A DNA stretch of 64,000 bases from Prochlorococcus sp. MIT 0701 (GTDB taxonomy: Bacteria; Cyanobacteriota; Cyanobacteriia; PCC-6307; Cyanobiaceae). Each line of letters opens with the position of its first letter. Position 1 is the first letter of the stretch. The stretch is taken from contig NZ_JNBA01000027.1 in NCBI RefSeq assembly GCF_000760295.1, forward strand, positions 124,001-188,000. The letters run 5' to 3'. Position numbers and translations under genes: made by a program. The notes beneath the pieces are model-generated. The model was not told the origin of the DNA. It saw nothing but the letters and a program-made list of their open reading frames with translations, and ran no database searches. Below are positions 27,902 through 36,805 of this stretch, piece after piece.

Positions 27902-28618
27902 ATGATCATCAACCACCGCAATCGCTTCATCTTTATTGCAAACCGAAAAACTGCCTCGACCTCCATTGGCATTGCTCTATCAAGCACCTGTGAGCGAAAG
28001 GACGTGATCACACCCTTAAGCGCACGAGATGAAGCCATCCGACAGGATCTAGGCTACCTCGGGCCACGCAACTTTATCCCTTGGAATAATAAGCTAAATT
28101 ACCTTAAACTACGAATACAGAAAAAACTGACCAAGAAAAATATCAACAGGCAGCTCGAACAAATAGGATTCCATACCCACATCAAGCCACAAGAAGCTCT
28201 CCAATATCTGAATCGGGAATGTTGGGAAACCTACTTCAAGTTTTGCTTTGTACGTAATCCCTGGGACCGGGCCATATCTCAATATTTCTGGGTAATCAGA
28301 GGCAAGAAAGATCCAATGGATCTCGATACGTTTATCAACAGCCACTCCCTCGAATCAGCTGCGAAGAATAGCGAAGAAATGTACACCATCAATGGAAAAT
28401 TCAGCGTGGACCGACTATGCCGCTATGAGAATGTTCAGAAGGAAGTGAACCGGATTTTTGAAGAATTAAATCTTTCTGGCAGCCCCAAGCTGCCAGAAGC
28501 AAAGCGGCAGTTTCGCAGTGATCACAGACATTATCGAGACATCCTGAATGATGGGCAAGCAGCAAGGATCGCCTCCCTCTTCAAACACGAGATTGAGCTA
28601 GCTGGATACAGTTACTGA
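27902..28618 (+). CDS. Sulfotransferase family 2-like protein, second of a tandem pair
   Basis: A 238-residue paralog of the preceding gene: FIFIANRKTASTSIGI at the N-terminus, FCFVRNPWDRAISQYFW in the middle and LPEAKRQFRSDHRHYRDIL near the end, the two being collinear with only a one-residue length difference. I chose the ATG at 27902 because it aligns exactly with the start of the first copy; the frame extends upstream into the first gene but that part has no homology. The central segment (about residues 40-110) differs most between copies and may set acceptor choice. Confidence 0.78.
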   Translation: MIINHRNRFIFIANRKTASTSIGIALSSTCERKDVITPLSARDEAIRQDLGYLGPRNFIPWNNKLNYLKLRIQKKLTKKNINRQLEQIGFHTHIKPQEALQYLNRECWETYFKFCFVRNPWDRAISQYFWVIRGKKDPMDLDTFINSHSLESAAKNSEEMYTINGKFSVDRLCRYENVQKEVNRIFEELNLSGSPKLPEAKRQFRSDHRHYRDILNDGQAARIASLFKHEIELAGYSY

Positions 28619-28865
28619 AGCATCAATCCGTGTAGCTGATGTGCTTCCTGTGACTCCTATTCTCTCTGGGTTTACGCTGCAAAATAAAAAGCAATCTGCC
28701 TAGAGCAAACACCAACGTAAGGGCAGTAGCATGCAACCACGCTGTCCTACATGAATCACTGGAGCAAATAGCGAAGGCGTCAGGAGAAACTCAACGCTTA
28801 TGCAAAGGCATGGCGAATGATCCGGCGATGCAACAGGGCGACATGGAAGTCGCCAGACTCAATGC

Positions 28866-30311
28866 ATGACTTCTGTTGACGTCACGTCAAACCAAAATGA
28901 CAAGGCCCTGAGCAGCCTCCCAGCAGACGCCGCCGACCCCTGCGTGCACTGTGGTTTCTGCCTGCCAACCTGCGCAAGTTACCGAGTATTGGGCACTGAA
29001 ATGGATTCGCCGCGAGGGCGGATCCACACCCTCAAGGCGATCGACAAAGGTGAGCTGGAGCTTGATGCCACCGTCGCTAGCCACTTCGACTCCTGTCTAG
29101 GTTGCTTTGCCTGTGTGAGTGCATGCCCCTCAGGAGTTCGCTACGACCAGCTCATCGAGGCGACGCGCCCTTTACTGAACCAAGCAGAACTTCGCAGCCC
29201 CTGCCAGAACCACTTTCGCCAAGTTCTACTGAAGTTGCTCCCCTATCCCGGCCGACTGCGCGCCCTTCTGCACCCTTTGCGTGCCTACGCGGGAACACCA
29301 ATACAAGCTCTTAGCCGCCGCCTCGGTATCAACAGGATTCTTGGGCCCCAACTGGAAGCGATGGAGGCCTTGTTGCCTGCTCTTGCAGCAGAAAATTTTC
29401 AGGATGATTTGAAGATCCTCCACCCCGCAGCAGGTCAACGCCGCAGCAGGGTGGGGCTTGTTCTTGGCTGTGTGCAACGTTGCTTCGATCCCAACGTGAA
29501 CCAAGCCACTGTTGCCGTGCTGCAAGCCAATGGCTTTGAAGTCGTTGTGCCGAAAGATCAAGGCTGCTGTGGCGCCGTCTCGCACCACCAGGGGCAACTC
29601 AAACAAACCCGAGAGCTAGCCGAGAAGCTTGTCAAAAGCTTTGCCAACGTTGTCGGCCCAGGGCGACCTGCTGGAGCCGAACCCTTAGAGGCTGTGCTGG
29701 TGGCCGCCTCGGGCTGTGGCCACACCATGAAGGCCTACGGCGAACTCCTCAACGCAACAGCAAGCTTCAATATTCCCGTCTTCGATGTGCATGAATTCCT
29801 GGCGGAACACGGCCTCGACAGCAACTTTCAGCAAAGCCTTCAGCCTCTTCCCCATAACAATGGGCAGCCTGCCAGCCCCCAAACTCCTCTGAAAGTTGCT
29901 TACCACGATGCCTGCCACATGATTCATGGCCAAGGAATCAAAGCCCAACCAAGACAACTATTGAAGGCCATTCCAAATCTAGTTTTGAGCGAAGCCACAG
30001 AAGCCGGAGTTTGCTGTGGGAGCGCCGGAATTTATAACTTGGTCAACCCTCAAGAAGCTGCCGAGCTAGGGAGAATCAAGGTGGCTGACCTCAGCAACAC
30101 TGGAGCTGAGCTGATTGCCAGCGCCAACATTGGCTGCACCTTGCAACTCCGCCGCCATCTGGATGGTGATCTGGCAGTCGCCCATCCAATGGAGCTACTG
30201 GCCTGTGCCGCCGGCCTCCATCAATCGCCAGGCATCCAAAAGGGTTTGAGAATCACCAAGATTTCCGGGGAAGGTAAGGATCGGCAGATCAACCAAGCCG
30301 CCTCCAGCTAA
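28866..30311 (+). CDS. glcF: Glycolate dehydrogenase iron-sulfur subunit GlcF
   Basis: Electron-transfer subunit of glycolate dehydrogenase, which oxidises photorespiratory glycolate to glyoxylate. Two ferredoxin-type 4Fe-4S motifs lie at the N-terminus: PCVHCGFCLPTCASYR and SCLGCFACVSACPSGVRYD. Two CCG cysteine-rich domains follow, seen as DQGCCGAVSHHQG and GVCCGSAGIYNL. At 481 residues it is somewhat longer than typical GlcF, with a polar C-terminal tail that overlaps the end of the convergent DUF1537 gene by 117 bases. The intact catalytic GlcD subunit is not in this window; GlcE lies 1.3 kb downstream. Confidence 0.92.
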   Translation: MTSVDVTSNQNDKALSSLPADAADPCVHCGFCLPTCASYRVLGTEMDSPRGRIHTLKAIDKGELELDATVASHFDSCLGCFACVSACPSGVRYDQLIEATRPLLNQAELRSPCQNHFRQVLLKLLPYPGRLRALLHPLRAYAGTPIQALSRRLGINRILGPQLEAMEALLPALAAENFQDDLKILHPAAGQRRSRVGLVLGCVQRCFDPNVNQATVAVLQANGFEVVVPKDQGCCGAVSHHQGQLKQTRELAEKLVKSFANVVGPGRPAGAEPLEAVLVAASGCGHTMKAYGELLNATASFNIPVFDVHEFLAEHGLDSNFQQSLQPLPHNNGQPASPQTPLKVAYHDACHMIHGQGIKAQPRQLLKAIPNLVLSEATEAGVCCGSAGIYNLVNPQEAAELGRIKVADLSNTGAELIASANIGCTLQLRRHLDGDLAVAHPMELLACAAGLHQSPGIQKGLRITKISGEGKDRQINQAASS

Positions 30312-31583
30312 AGGCCGCACCAACGACAAGCCTGGCAAGATTTGCCCCTCAAGCTGCACCATCTCCAAGCCCAGCCCTTCTGCCAAGAGAGTGTGGGTTG
30401 TAATTCCACCCTTACTGATCAAATAGCCCAACCTCGGCGCGAGAGCAGCCGCCAGACGAGCCATCAATTGAGCCAAAGCAACGCCAAAGCTCAGCCTTAC
30501 AGCTGATGTCAAGCAATCCAATTCACCGCGACTCGTGAACAACACCGGTGTACAGCCAATGGCAAGCACCTCGCCCAGCTGATTGAAGCAATGCTGCTCC
30601 AACTCAGCCAATCGCCCATCTGACAAGCCCTTTTGCAAGATCTGCGCCAAGCGGGGGACTGGCAATTCCACCCCCATGCACTCTGGCGCCTCGAGTAAAG
30701 ATTCCAACTGAGCATCAGCCAGAGGCACGTGGGAACCAACCATCACCAACCCAGGCCATGGTTGACCTGAGCGATCGCTACGCCGCAAGCCTGCTAAGCC
30801 AGTTGAGCTAAGCGGTTGAGGGCCAATCTCTGCCAGAGCCTTAAGAAGGCTCGCAGCAGAGCGAAATAGAAATCGCTTTTGACCTGCCAACTGCCTTACC
30901 GCTTCTGCTAAGGCCAGCAATTGCTCAGAACGCTCCGCATCCACCACCACAGACTGATTGTGATGAAGCCGAGCCAACCAACGTCGCAACTCTGTGCGGC
31001 CTGTCTTCAATGGCTTCGCAGCATCTTGGTTTTCAACAGCCGCATCCAACTGCGCAAGGCAGAGGCGCTGAACAGTTTGAGCTCGGATCTGCCCACCACT
31101 TTTCTCCTCTAGCCAAGCAGGGAGATCACTGGTGCTGTAACCAAACAAGCGATCTTTGGCAAAAGCACTGGAATGCACTGGCTTGCCATCAAGCAAATGC
31201 ACGCCATTCACCGTGGTGCGCCCTCCTTCGAGGAAGGCAGGAACATGCAGCGTCGCATCGAAAGGGCCGAGCTCCTCAGCGATCACCTCAGGCTCCAAAA
31301 CGCCATGACCACGCAGCGTGGAGTCACCGCGACTGACCACAACAACTTCCGCTGCTGACATGCCTTCCGCCGCGAATGCTTGCCGCAAAGCACAACAAAT
31401 CTCACGATTGCGGGATGCCGCCTGATCAGGGGCTAACGCACGTGTGTTGGCCAGCACAAACAAGAGTGGCGAAGGGTGGCGCAACCCCTGCCGCAGCACA
31501 TCAACATCCCAGCGCAGCAGCAGCAGACAGCCATGCACAGTCTGGGAGCCGGTGGGGTCGTCATCAAGCACCACAATCTTCAT
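30195..31583 (-). CDS. Four-carbon sugar-acid kinase family protein (DUF1537, YgbK/OtnK-like)
   Basis: A 462-residue member of the family that phosphorylates four-carbon acid sugars such as threonate or erythronate at C4. The N-terminus IVVLDDDPTGSQTVHG is the acceptor-site signature, SRGDSTLRGH follows near residue 95, and GYLISKGGITTHTLL with VRPLAGGGLVDLPILTFPGNLG forms the nucleotide-binding end. The ATG at 31583 starts exactly at this motif and lies 14 bases from the divergent glcE start. The 3' end runs 117 bases into glcF. Being wedged between two glycolate dehydrogenase genes suggests a role in handling side products of carbon metabolism; that is inference. Confidence 0.82.
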   Translation of the reverse strand: MKIVVLDDDPTGSQTVHGCLLLLRWDVDVLRQGLRHPSPLLFVLANTRALAPDQAASRNREICCALRQAFAAEGMSAAEVVVVSRGDSTLRGHGVLEPEVIAEELGPFDATLHVPAFLEGGRTTVNGVHLLDGKPVHSSAFAKDRLFGYSTSDLPAWLEEKSGGQIRAQTVQRLCLAQLDAAVENQDAAKPLKTGRTELRRWLARLHHNQSVVVDAERSEQLLALAEAVRQLAGQKRFLFRSAASLLKALAEIGPQPLSSTGLAGLRRSDRSGQPWPGLVMVGSHVPLADAQLESLLEAPECMGVELPVPRLAQILQKGLSDGRLAELEQHCFNQLGEVLAIGCTPVLFTSRGELDCLTSAVRLSFGVALAQLMARLAAALAPRLGYLISKGGITTHTLLAEGLGLEMVQLEGQILPGLSLVRPLAGGGLVDLPILTFPGNLGDSQTLLDAWRLMEAGGTGQ

Positions 31584-31597
31584 GGCACCATCGTGAC

Positions 31598-32824
31598 GTG
31601 AACACGTTCTTCGCCGATACCGCCAACCTGCCAGCACCTGCTACGGCAAAGGAACTGGCCGATCTTGTTGCGGGGCTGCATGCAGCAGCAACCCCCTGGC
31701 TGCCCTGTGGTCTTGGCAGCCGTCTGCAATGGGGGCCGCCTGTGGAAATGCCTTCAAGACCAATCAGTGTGAATGGTCTCAAGCGCATCCTTGATCACGC
31801 TGTCGACGACCTCACGATCACTGTTGAAGCAGGCCTGCCGCTGGCAGACCTACAAATGGTTTTGAAAGAACACCATCAATGGCTAGCCGTCAACTGGCCC
31901 AGGGGAAGCCAACCCAACACAGATCCCAACAGTGCTGGAAGTGTGGGTGGGTTGGTGGCTCGTGGCCTCGCCGGCGGTTTGCGACAGCGGCATCTGGGTA
32001 TACGCGACCAACTGATCGGAATCGGACTCCTGCGTAGCGATGGTATTGCTGCGCATGCTGGAGGCCGGGTAGTCAAAAACGTTGCTGGCTATGACCTAAT
32101 GCGCCTCCTCTGCGGCAGTTGGGGCAGCTTGGCTCTGATCACGGAACTAACTCTTCGCTGCCAACCAATCCGCCCAGCACATATCTGCCTTCGCCTTGAT
32201 GGTTCTCTGGAAGCGCTGGAAGCATGGCGAGCTGCACTATTGCGCACCAGCTTCACCCCGGAATACTGCGATTGGATCAAAACTGATTTAGAGGACTGGC
32301 ATCTCAACATCGGCGTGGCCAGCGTGAGCGATCAAGCCGTCAACGACCAAATAGGACGCCTCCAAGACCTCGCCAATCAACATCAACTGGGCACAAAACA
32401 GCTGGCCTGGCTCGGCCCCCATCAAGATCCACACCCATCTGAAGGATCTTTAAATTGCAGCGACTGGCTGGTACGGGTAGCGCTGCAACCAAGCAACATT
32501 CACCGGCTGATCGCCAGCAAAGAACTACAAGCCCTCAACGGCTGGCATTGGCAGCTTGCAGCTGGCGCTGGCATCGGCGATGGCTGGCAAATGTCACCAC
32601 CCAACGCAAAAAGGATCAGCCAAAACGAGGATCTCAACGAGCTGCGCCTCAAGATTGCTCGCCTCGGTGGCCAGCTCACACTCCTGCAGCAACCCAGTCA
32701 AGCTGGAGATCGGCTCCCTGCTTGGCTAGATGCACCCTCAAGGCCACTGATTGAAGCTGTGAAGCAACAATTCGATTCAAAGCAACAACTAGCGAGAGGC
32801 CGATTGCCAGGAGTCAGTGGTTAA
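31598..32824 (+). CDS. glcE: Glycolate dehydrogenase FAD-binding subunit GlcE
   Basis: FAD-binding subunit of glycolate dehydrogenase, 408 residues. The PCMH-type FAD fold shows PWLPCGLGSRLQWGPP, TITVEAGLPLADLQMVL, NSAGSVGGLVARGLAGG and VVKNVAGYDLMRLLCGSWG. I chose the GTG at 31598 because it lies just before the conserved domain; the longer upstream frame is antisense to the sugar-acid kinase and has low-complexity sequence. It shares a 14-base divergent gap with that kinase. Together with glcF it indicates the bacterial GlcDEF-type glycolate enzyme rather than a plant-type oxidase. Confidence 0.85.
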   Translation: MNTFFADTANLPAPATAKELADLVAGLHAAATPWLPCGLGSRLQWGPPVEMPSRPISVNGLKRILDHAVDDLTITVEAGLPLADLQMVLKEHHQWLAVNWPRGSQPNTDPNSAGSVGGLVARGLAGGLRQRHLGIRDQLIGIGLLRSDGIAAHAGGRVVKNVAGYDLMRLLCGSWGSLALITELTLRCQPIRPAHICLRLDGSLEALEAWRAALLRTSFTPEYCDWIKTDLEDWHLNIGVASVSDQAVNDQIGRLQDLANQHQLGTKQLAWLGPHQDPHPSEGSLNCSDWLVRVALQPSNIHRLIASKELQALNGWHWQLAAGAGIGDGWQMSPPNAKRISQNEDLNELRLKIARLGGQLTLLQQPSQAGDRLPAWLDAPSRPLIEAVKQQFDSKQQLARGRLPGVSG

Positions 32825-32849
32825 TCAACGGCCAAACAGGCATGGCGGA

Positions 32850-32942
32850 ATGCCTCAATTCGGTATCACAGTCGTCTCTGTTGCTCGTCACCTTCTGGGC
32901 GGAGTCGCTGGTGGCGGCTTTCTCTTTCAGCTCATGATCTGA
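32850..32942 (+). CDS. Possible 30-residue hydrophobic peptide
   Basis: A short frame beginning at an ATG preceded by GGCGGA encodes MPQFGITVVSVARHLLGG, then a glycine-rich hydrophobic end (VAGGGFLFQLMI). It lies 25 bases after glcE in an otherwise non-coding 314-base gap. The amphipathic, glycine-rich composition would suit a tiny membrane peptide, but it could equally be chance. The rest of the gap to 33138 contains a run of nine C (33002-33010) and nothing else that I recognise. Confidence 0.25.
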   Translation: MPQFGITVVSVARHLLGGVAGGGFLFQLMI

Positions 32943-33138
32943 TCAATTCCCGTTATCAACGTTTCCGCTGATCAAGTCGGCAGCGTTCCACTGTCTGATC
33001 ACCCCCCCCCAGGCTTTGGCAAAGCAAAACACTCCAGGGAGCTTTACAGAAGGCGTTCCAGCCGTCCTCGATGGCTTAGAGCACTGAAGGCTGGAGCCTG
33101 TTGGAGTTGTTGCCACCGTCTAATACACAGATGTTTTA

Positions 33139-34032
33139 TCAACTAGCCGCACTAACAGTTTTTTCAGGATTTTTTGAAAAGGAACATCTCAGCCTCTGCT
33201 GGCCACCAGGTTCGATCTCCAACTTTCGATCGCCACTAATCAATGCCTCCCGCGGACCAGTCCAAGGCTCAAGGCATACCATCTGCCGCGGCGGATCAGT
33301 CCACACCACAGTGAGATCCATGGGAGTCTCATGCTGAAGCTGCAGGCATGCCCTAGAGGCGCCATCTACAAGGGTTACTGGGCCCGCAGGGCGAGTCAGA
33401 AAATCCACGCCCTCAGTTAGACCTGCCAATTGGATGGCGGTTTCGGCTTCTGCCATCTGCAAATGATTGAGACATGAATGAGGCAACCCTTCCAAGCGGA
33501 CCTGACTCAAGTCAGTCACCTTGAAATAAGGGTGTAAACCAAAACTGAAGGGCATCGCAGTTTGACTACGGTTATGTACATTTACCTCGATCTCTAAAGC
33601 ATTGCGAATCGGGCGCATCACCATCTCGATCAAAAAAGCAAATGGATAAGCAGCCCGCGTCTCTTCACTATCACCAAGGCTAAGCTTCACGCCACTGTGA
33701 TCTTCTAATAACTGCAATTCCCAGTGCTGATCCCTAGCAAAACCATGCTGTTTAAGAGTGAACTCACCACTTGGCAAGAGTAATAAATCGCCTGGCAGGT
33801 TTCCGCAGATGGGAAACAACACTGGAATACCTCCGCGAATACTTTTCCCTGGATCTGCAAAACGCTCCTGATCCAAATAGAGCATCTCACGGCCGTTACA
33901 ACACCAATCAGTGACTAATCCACCTCGCTCAGGCACAATCCGCAAACGATCACCACTTTCTGGGTGGAGATACTGCCAATGAGGATAGGGACTCTGCTTG
34001 CGGAGGAGAGGAGAACTATGGCAATCAATCAT
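33139..34032 (-). CDS. Aldose 1-epimerase / hexose-6-phosphate mutarotase-like protein
   Basis: A 297-residue galactose-mutarotase-fold protein: IVPERGGLVTDWCCNGREML, IRGGIPVLFPICGNLPG, HGFARDQHWEL, FSFGLHPYFKV with the catalytic histidine, and CLEPWTGPREAL towards the end. Such enzymes interconvert anomers of free or phosphorylated hexoses. The ATG at 34032 has TTAGGA before it and lies seven bases after the upstream hydrolase; a TTG 15 bases earlier is less likely. Cyanobacterial members are usually annotated simply as aldose epimerases; the true substrate is unknown. Confidence 0.85.
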   Translation of the reverse strand: MIDCHSSPLLRKQSPYPHWQYLHPESGDRLRIVPERGGLVTDWCCNGREMLYLDQERFADPGKSIRGGIPVLFPICGNLPGDLLLLPSGEFTLKQHGFARDQHWELQLLEDHSGVKLSLGDSEETRAAYPFAFLIEMVMRPIRNALEIEVNVHNRSQTAMPFSFGLHPYFKVTDLSQVRLEGLPHSCLNHLQMAEAETAIQLAGLTEGVDFLTRPAGPVTLVDGASRACLQLQHETPMDLTVVWTDPPRQMVCLEPWTGPREALISGDRKLEIEPGGQQRLRCSFSKNPEKTVSAAS

Positions 34033-34039
34033 TCCTAAA

Positions 34040-34999
34040 TTAAGCAATACTCAAACCAGTTAGCCACTCCAGCAATTCAGAATTCACCAAGTCAGGCACC
34101 TCATCATGAGGGCAATGTCCAGCATTTAGAAGCACCTCTTTCACTTCCAAAGAAGCTTCTTTGGCATATGTGCGAAACTTTTCTTGCTTGGCTTTTGCAT
34201 TCCTCAACCAGGGATCACCATCACCCCAGAGCAATAACAGAGGAGCTTGCAAATCATTAAACAATTCATCAATAGGCTTACCCCTAAGCCCGCGCGCCTG
34301 AAAAACATTGCGAAACACTTGGAATGCGCCTGGATCCAGAGAAGGCCTACGAATCGACTCAATCAAATCATCATCAACATTGGCAGGATCGATATAAACC
34401 TGCTTGAGAGTGCTGCGAATGACACCAGGCCGGCGCAGATTCTCAAAGATCATTCTCTGTATCAAAGGATATATCAACCACTTCACCACAAGATCCCTTG
34501 AAAGACCTTGCCCAATCATCTGGCGAAGCCTCGAAGTCATATCTTTTGGTTTTGGAGAAAACTTCTCATCGCTGAAATAACCAGCAGCATTCAGTAAAAC
34601 CACTCCGGCGGATTGCGATTCAAGAGCAGCTGCTGCTGCCAGGGCTGCATAACCTCCCAGCGAATTGCCAACAATCACAGTGGGCCTTCCGATTCGCTCG
34701 TTGACATATGAAACCAACTGGTCTTTCCAAAGGTCCCCGCCATAATCCAACCCACCAGGTTTGGCACTACGACCAAAGCCAAGCAGGTCTATGGCATGCA
34801 CCTCATGGGTGAGGGAGAGCTTCGGAATGTTGTGGCGCCAATGATCGGTAGAAGCTCCAAAGCCATGCACCAACAACAGTGCAGGCCGTTGGCGTCCCCC
34901 ATGCTCAACATCCTGTTCTGGGATGCGTTGTAGGCAATGAACATCGTGCCCCAGATGGCTCCAGGAAGCATTAAGCACGGCAGATGGAGCTGACGTCAC
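34040..34999 (-). CDS. Alpha/beta-hydrolase fold protein
   Basis: A 319-residue hydrolase. LLLVHGFGASTDHWRHNI gives the oxyanion-hole HG motif near residue 44, GNSLGGYAALAAA holds the nucleophilic serine near residue 113, LLLWGDGDPWL carries the acid and NAGHCPHDEVPD the catalytic histidine. The arrangement resembles cyanobacterial hydrolases of the BchO/haloalkane-dehalogenase-like group often seen in photosynthetic genomes; no substrate can be assigned. It is probably co-transcribed with the mutarotase seven bases downstream and with the antiporter upstream. Confidence 0.85.
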   Translation of the reverse strand: MTSAPSAVLNASWSHLGHDVHCLQRIPEQDVEHGGRQRPALLLVHGFGASTDHWRHNIPKLSLTHEVHAIDLLGFGRSAKPGGLDYGGDLWKDQLVSYVNERIGRPTVIVGNSLGGYAALAAAAALESQSAGVVLLNAAGYFSDEKFSPKPKDMTSRLRQMIGQGLSRDLVVKWLIYPLIQRMIFENLRRPGVIRSTLKQVYIDPANVDDDLIESIRRPSLDPGAFQVFRNVFQARGLRGKPIDELFNDLQAPLLLLWGDGDPWLRNAKAKQEKFRTYAKEASLEVKEVLLNAGHCPHDEVPDLVNSELLEWLTGLSIA

Positions 35000-35073
35000 A
35001 ACGGCGACGGTGGCGAAAGGTGATGGTAGGCAATTCTTTTACTTTTCAGGGCTATGCAAGCAAAGAAGCTGCA

Positions 35074-36447
35074 CTAAACCAGCCCAACAGGATTGGCGGC
35101 AACGTCATCAGGGATGGAGTTGCCGCCTCCAGGCGGTTTATCTCGAAGCACCAAGCGAAGAAGTAACGGCGCAAGAAAGGTGGTGCCAATCACCATCAAT
35201 AGAACTGCTGCTTCTAAAGACGGAGAAAGCAGCCCGGCGCTTGTACCAAGGCCAAGAAAAATCAAACCGACTTCGCCGCGAGGCATCATGCCAAGACCAA
35301 CCACCAAGCGATTGGTGGGTTTGTCGATCACGAAAGCCCAACCAGCTGCAATCTTGCCCACGATCGCTACAACCAAAAGGAAGCCAGCCACAACGAGTGC
35401 AGAGCGACTCGCAGGATCCAGAGGATTAATCACCGAGAGATCCATACCAGCGCCAACCAAGACAAAGAAAATCGTTGCAAAGAGAGTCACAATCGGCAGC
35501 ACCGACTGCTGAATCGCGTGATTGTTCTTCGAGCTGCTGAGGATCAATCCAGCAGCGAATGCTCCCAAAGCGGCCTCCAAACCAATCGCTGTAGCGATAA
35601 AGCAACACAGCACCAGAATCACAAATGAGGCAACAACAACTGCCCCAGGCGCCTTAAGCCGATCGATCACCCAATCAAAGGCCGGCGCCGCAGTACGGCT
35701 AAGCACAATTGCCAAGACCACAAACACGGTCGCTGCTGCAACAAGTTTCACAATCGGAGCAATCTCGAGGCTCCCGCCTGTGGCCAAAGCAACAACAACG
35801 GCCAAGATCACAATGCCAAGGATGTCATCAAGCACAGCCGCACCAATCACGATCTGGCCCTCTCGCGTTTTGAGATAACCGAGTTCGCCAAACACACTGG
35901 CAGTGATGCCGATGCTGGTAGCAGTCATCGAAGCACCAGCAAAAATCGCCGGGATCAATTCCACCTGGAAGAGAGCCATCAAACCAAAGGTGCCTAGGGC
36001 AAAAGGCAGCACCACACCAGCCATGGCAACTGTGAAGGCCTGGACTCCTACGGCAACCAACTCTTCCAACTCACTTTCCAACCCGGTGAGGAAAAGCAGG
36101 GCATACAAACCGAGCGTGGCGACCGCTTGCAGAGAGGGGAAAGTTTCGTAATAGAGGTCCGGTACGGCCTCAGGAGGGATCGAGGCCAAGGCGCTGATCA
36201 GGCTGACCAAACCTTCGTTCAACTGAACATGCGCGCTCGGCGGAACCAACAGATGCAAACCTGAGGCCCCGATCAGAACCCCAGCGAGAAGTTCGCCGAC
36301 GATCGTCGGTAGATGCAAACGCACCAAAACCTCAGCCAGAGTGCGTGCTGCCACAAAAATCAGCAGGAAATTCAGCACACCGATCAATGTTTCAGCCACC
36401 TCCACGTCGTGGCTGCTCAGCACGGACAACACTGAATGCAAAACCAT
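35074..36447 (-). CDS. Cation/proton antiporter, CPA2 family (Na+/H+ exchanger domain)
   Basis: A 457-residue inner-membrane transporter with about twelve helices. LHLPTIVGELLAGVLIGASG is the conserved first repeat, GASMTATSIGITASVFGELG and AAVLDDILGIVIL carry the paired-aspartate ion site (DD), and GMMPRGEVGLIFLGLG lies near the C-terminus as in NapA/KefB-type exchangers. It has no C-terminal TrkA-N domain, so it is a NapA-like short form rather than a full KefB. Likely role: Na+/H+ or K+/H+ homeostasis in a marine cell. Confidence 0.9.
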   Translation of the reverse strand: MVLHSVLSVLSSHDVEVAETLIGVLNFLLIFVAARTLAEVLVRLHLPTIVGELLAGVLIGASGLHLLVPPSAHVQLNEGLVSLISALASIPPEAVPDLYYETFPSLQAVATLGLYALLFLTGLESELEELVAVGVQAFTVAMAGVVLPFALGTFGLMALFQVELIPAIFAGASMTATSIGITASVFGELGYLKTREGQIVIGAAVLDDILGIVILAVVVALATGGSLEIAPIVKLVAAATVFVVLAIVLSRTAAPAFDWVIDRLKAPGAVVVASFVILVLCCFIATAIGLEAALGAFAAGLILSSSKNNHAIQQSVLPIVTLFATIFFVLVGAGMDLSVINPLDPASRSALVVAGFLLVVAIVGKIAAGWAFVIDKPTNRLVVGLGMMPRGEVGLIFLGLGTSAGLLSPSLEAAVLLMVIGTTFLAPLLLRLVLRDKPPGGGNSIPDDVAANPVGLV

Positions 36448-36805
36448 GGAGCCGGATTTCAGTCTTTGTGAGCGAGATTAAAGGAAGAGCAAATCCTGCT
36501 TTGGTGTTTTCCGAACGAAGCGTGATTAGAACCTGCAGGTGTTGATGTGCGGTCGCTAAGGCAAACAAGCCGCACATCGCAGCTAACTTCCAGAGATTCC
36601 CCAGCTGGGATCGATGGCCTAAACCCTTCGCCTCAAGAGAATGATCATCCTCAACGCACGTGAAGAGGATGAACAAATCAATCACCTTGACGCCTTGTGA
36701 GCTGCCGATCGGCCACTGACTACTGCTACGCCTGATTACTAGTCCCCTTAATACCCCTTACAAGGAGAGCCTCCAGCCCTCCAACATTATTTTCTCTCCG
36801 CCGTC
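36448..36805. other. Divergent intergenic region with a nine-base inverted repeat
   Basis: About 360 bases between the antiporter and glgP. It contains a perfect inverted repeat, GATGTGCGG at 36544-36552 and CCGCACATC at 36570-36578, with 17 bases between the arms and no following T-run. This could be an operator or an RNA hairpin. A 97-codon minus-strand frame that spans it overlaps the antiporter start and shows no family features, so I do not call it. Confidence 0.4.

Noticed and set aside
31376-31597. N-terminal extension of glcE from an upstream ATG
   Set aside because: This stretch is antisense to the sugar-acid kinase and low in complexity; the GTG at 31598 fits the conserved domain start.
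36392-36685. 97-codon minus-strand frame upstream of the antiporter
   Set aside because: It overlaps the antiporter start, has no family features and no ribosome site; likely chance.
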